DNA of 64,000 bases from Carpediemonas membranifera (lineage: Eukaryota > Fornicata): NCBI GenBank assembly GCA_019828565.1, contig JAHDYR010000062.1, forward strand, positions 124,001 to 188,000, given 5' to 3'. The translations under genes and the position numbers were made by a program. Positions 62,233 to 64,000 of this stretch are shown piece after piece. The first letter of the stretch is position 1. Every line of letters begins with the position of its first letter. The notes beneath the pieces are model-generated. The model saw nothing but the letters and a program-made list of their open reading frames with translations, was not told where the DNA came from and searched no databases.

Positions 62233-64000
62233 TTACTCCTCCTCCGTGGACTCCCCACTGCCGCTGCAGCTGTCCTCGGCCTGACTCACTTGCTGTCCTT
62301 GTAGACTCTGCATTACCGTGATGAACTGGGTCATCAGGTCCATGGAGTGAGATCTGCTTGGCCTTCTTAGCCTTCTTGTGCTTGTGCCGGGGGGATCGTG
62401 GGCTTCTCCTTGCTGGGCTTAGTCGCGACGCCGGAGAGCACCAACCTTCCGTGGCCTTGCTCTTGCATGAGTCGGGCAGCCTTGAGCGCTGAGATCTCTT
62501 GTTGCGCCTCTGCCAGCTGCTTTCGGAGCCGCAGCTTCTCCGAGTCCATGCCGGTTGCCTGTCTGCTTCCAGACTCCCAGTCCATGTCCTCTTCGTGCCT
62601 GCTTCTCTTTCCGCTGTCCGAGTCCATGATCCTACTCGTGCTGCCCTCCTTGCGCTTGAGCGTCGTGGAGGAAGAGTGATCCTTGCTGTTGTCCATGCCT
62701 CCCTCTGAGCCTCTACCGGCCCAGGTGTTCCCGCTGAACGAGCCTCTCATCTGCGTTCCCGTGTTGTCCTGTCTCTCCCTGTCGTCTCCTCCGTGGTTGC
62801 GATCCGAGGTCCTGTTCATGTTACCAGCTCTGTCGCCGGTTCTGTCGTCAGCTCTGACACCAGCTCTACCGCCGGCTCCGTGTCCTACCCTTCTGTCCTC
62901 TTCCCTGTCTCCATGCTGGTCGTGATGTCCTTGATCCGCGTCCTGGCCGAAGTGCCTGCCCACCATCCTGGTGCTAATCCGCCTCGCCTTTTCCTCCAGG
63001 CCGTTGTCCGAAGAACCTACTTTGGTATGGCTGTTCCGGACTTTCCGTCGATGGTGGGGACATACGTGATGCCTGGGACATTGACTGTGTTGGCTCTGGG
63101 CTCGTCCGGGATAGCTGCCGAGACTAGTCTGGCCCCTTCCTTGCGCATGCGGCTTAGGATGGTCCCAGCCTCGCTGACCCTGACCATGCCCCCAGTCTCT
63201 CGGGATGAAGCTCGCCCCTAGGGTGATCCTACCCCTGTTCCTGGGGGGCCTTGACGTTGACTATGACCTTCTCATAGTCCCTGAGGCTCTCTGCTAGGTC
63301 GTCGCAGCCCCAGACTCCTTGATGAGCCGTAGCCTCCTTCGAGGGCCACCACTCGTATAGCATGGCCATGGTTATGATGTCCTCCTCCCTTGCTGCCCCT
63401 AGGCCCTTCCTGACGCGTACCATGCGGAGCTGGTTTAGCCGTGGCTCTTTCCATGATGGTCCATAGCGGGCTTCTCTCCAGTACACCTTCGTTGTCCATG
63501 ATTGTGAGGGGGGCCGGTAAGATGCCCTTCATGCCCAACAGAACCTCCCCGAACCCGAAGCCGATGCCGAAGCGGTGTCCGTTGTCCGGGACTACGAGGG
63601 ATCCTGTCGCCGACTTCCCTGCTGACGTCCCTTGCGTCCCCGATCGGGTACGTGCCGAAGATCTCAAAGGTGTCCCTCCTTGTCGCGAATTCCGGGCCTC
63701 CCATGATATCCATGCCCGGCTCCGCCTTCCCGACTGCTTCCATGGTCTTGTCGAGTGCCTTACCCATGTAGTGGTAGACGTCTGGGGTGCTCATCCTCTC
63801 CTTGCATGGGGCCCTGATCCTGGCTGTGAAGACTACTGTATCCGCCAACCCACAGTGGTAGCAACCCGCGGTGTGTCTGTGGTACGGACAGACTCCCTTG
63901 GGCTCGCTCCTGTTCTGCCATCCATTTGACCATGTTGTTGCTGCTTCCGGGTAGTTGGCCTTGTCGAGGTTGTCCCTGAGGTTTTGGCCAGCCTCCTCCT
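62233..64000 (-). pseudogene. LINE ORF1 (copy 2), C-terminal part, cut by window end
   Basis: Matches copy 1 from the C-terminal coiled coil to past the Cys/His cluster. Its last frame ends SGESTEE and TAA at 62233-62235, which defines the true ORF1 end. Continues beyond 64000. Confidence 0.75.

Larger units (their letters stand above)
57535..64000 (-). mobile_element. LINE copy 2, 5' part beyond the window
   Basis: Starts at exactly the same satellite position (GACCCCCAAATGGC, 57521-57534) and is near-identical to copy 1, shifted by about 16.24 kb. Only the 3' ~6.5 kb is present. Differences are mostly one-base indels in G, C or T runs. Either independent insertion at the same site or segmental duplication explains it. 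Confidence 0.9.

Noticed and set aside
1-64000. tRNA genes and CRISPR arrays
   Set aside because: No A/B box pair with a GGTTCGA-type T loop was found, and the tandem repeat has no spacers; the window is eukaryotic.

Overview
This is a eukaryotic, GC-rich window. Host genes are compact and mostly uninterrupted. The introns I can see are very short (29-34 nt), with 5' ends of the form GTWYGT and 3' ends often CTAAC plus a few bases then AG. That splice pattern resembles metamonads (Giardia and Trichomonas types). Together with high GC content and ISC-type Fe-S genes (an ISD11-like LYR protein and an NFU protein), it suggests a Carpediemonas-like free-living metamonad. This assignment is inference; no rRNA or tRNA gene is visible to confirm it.

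Layout. 1-10.9 kb is a nest of degraded LTR retrotransposons: a plus-strand chromovirus (E1) carrying an inverted 3.1-kb block from a second family (copy A), then two further gag-protease-RT fragments (C and D) on the minus strand and a DIRS-like RT fragment. 11.0-16.2 kb holds five host genes, all on the minus strand: an ER-type membrane protein, a small unknown, an ISD11-like gene split by two mini-introns, ribosomal protein eS12 (two mini-introns) and a C-tail membrane protein. 16.49-24.14 kb is a Tc1/mariner-type DNA transposon, with a DD37E transposase and a convergent CCHC-protein ORF, split by a complete 6.04-kb chromovirus (element B). 24.15-33.9 kb holds five more minus-strand host genes, including a SNF2/BRM-type ATPase, NFU and a long helical-repeat protein. 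33.9-35.3 kb has no clear gene. 35.3-64 kb alternates a 278/279-bp satellite array with near-identical copies of an 8.7-kb LINE on the minus strand.

The most unusual system is element B and its relative copy A. These Ty3/gypsy elements carry, convergent to gag-pol and only 19 bp from its stop codon, a conserved gene on the opposite strand. In B this gene appears to have its own TATA-like promoter and one 29-nt intron in antisense orientation. The same gene is conserved mainly at protein level in copy A. B has very short (86-bp) LTRs and only 16 nt between the LTR and the gag start.

Second, the LINE is inserted in the satellite at the same unit position in both copies, and copy 1 has a 14-bp target-site duplication. 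Exactly 27 satellite units separate the two LINEs. Third, all ten host genes read in one direction with short spacers. Many ORF breaks in the repeats fall in homopolymers and differ between near-identical copies, so they may be consensus errors rather than real lesions.
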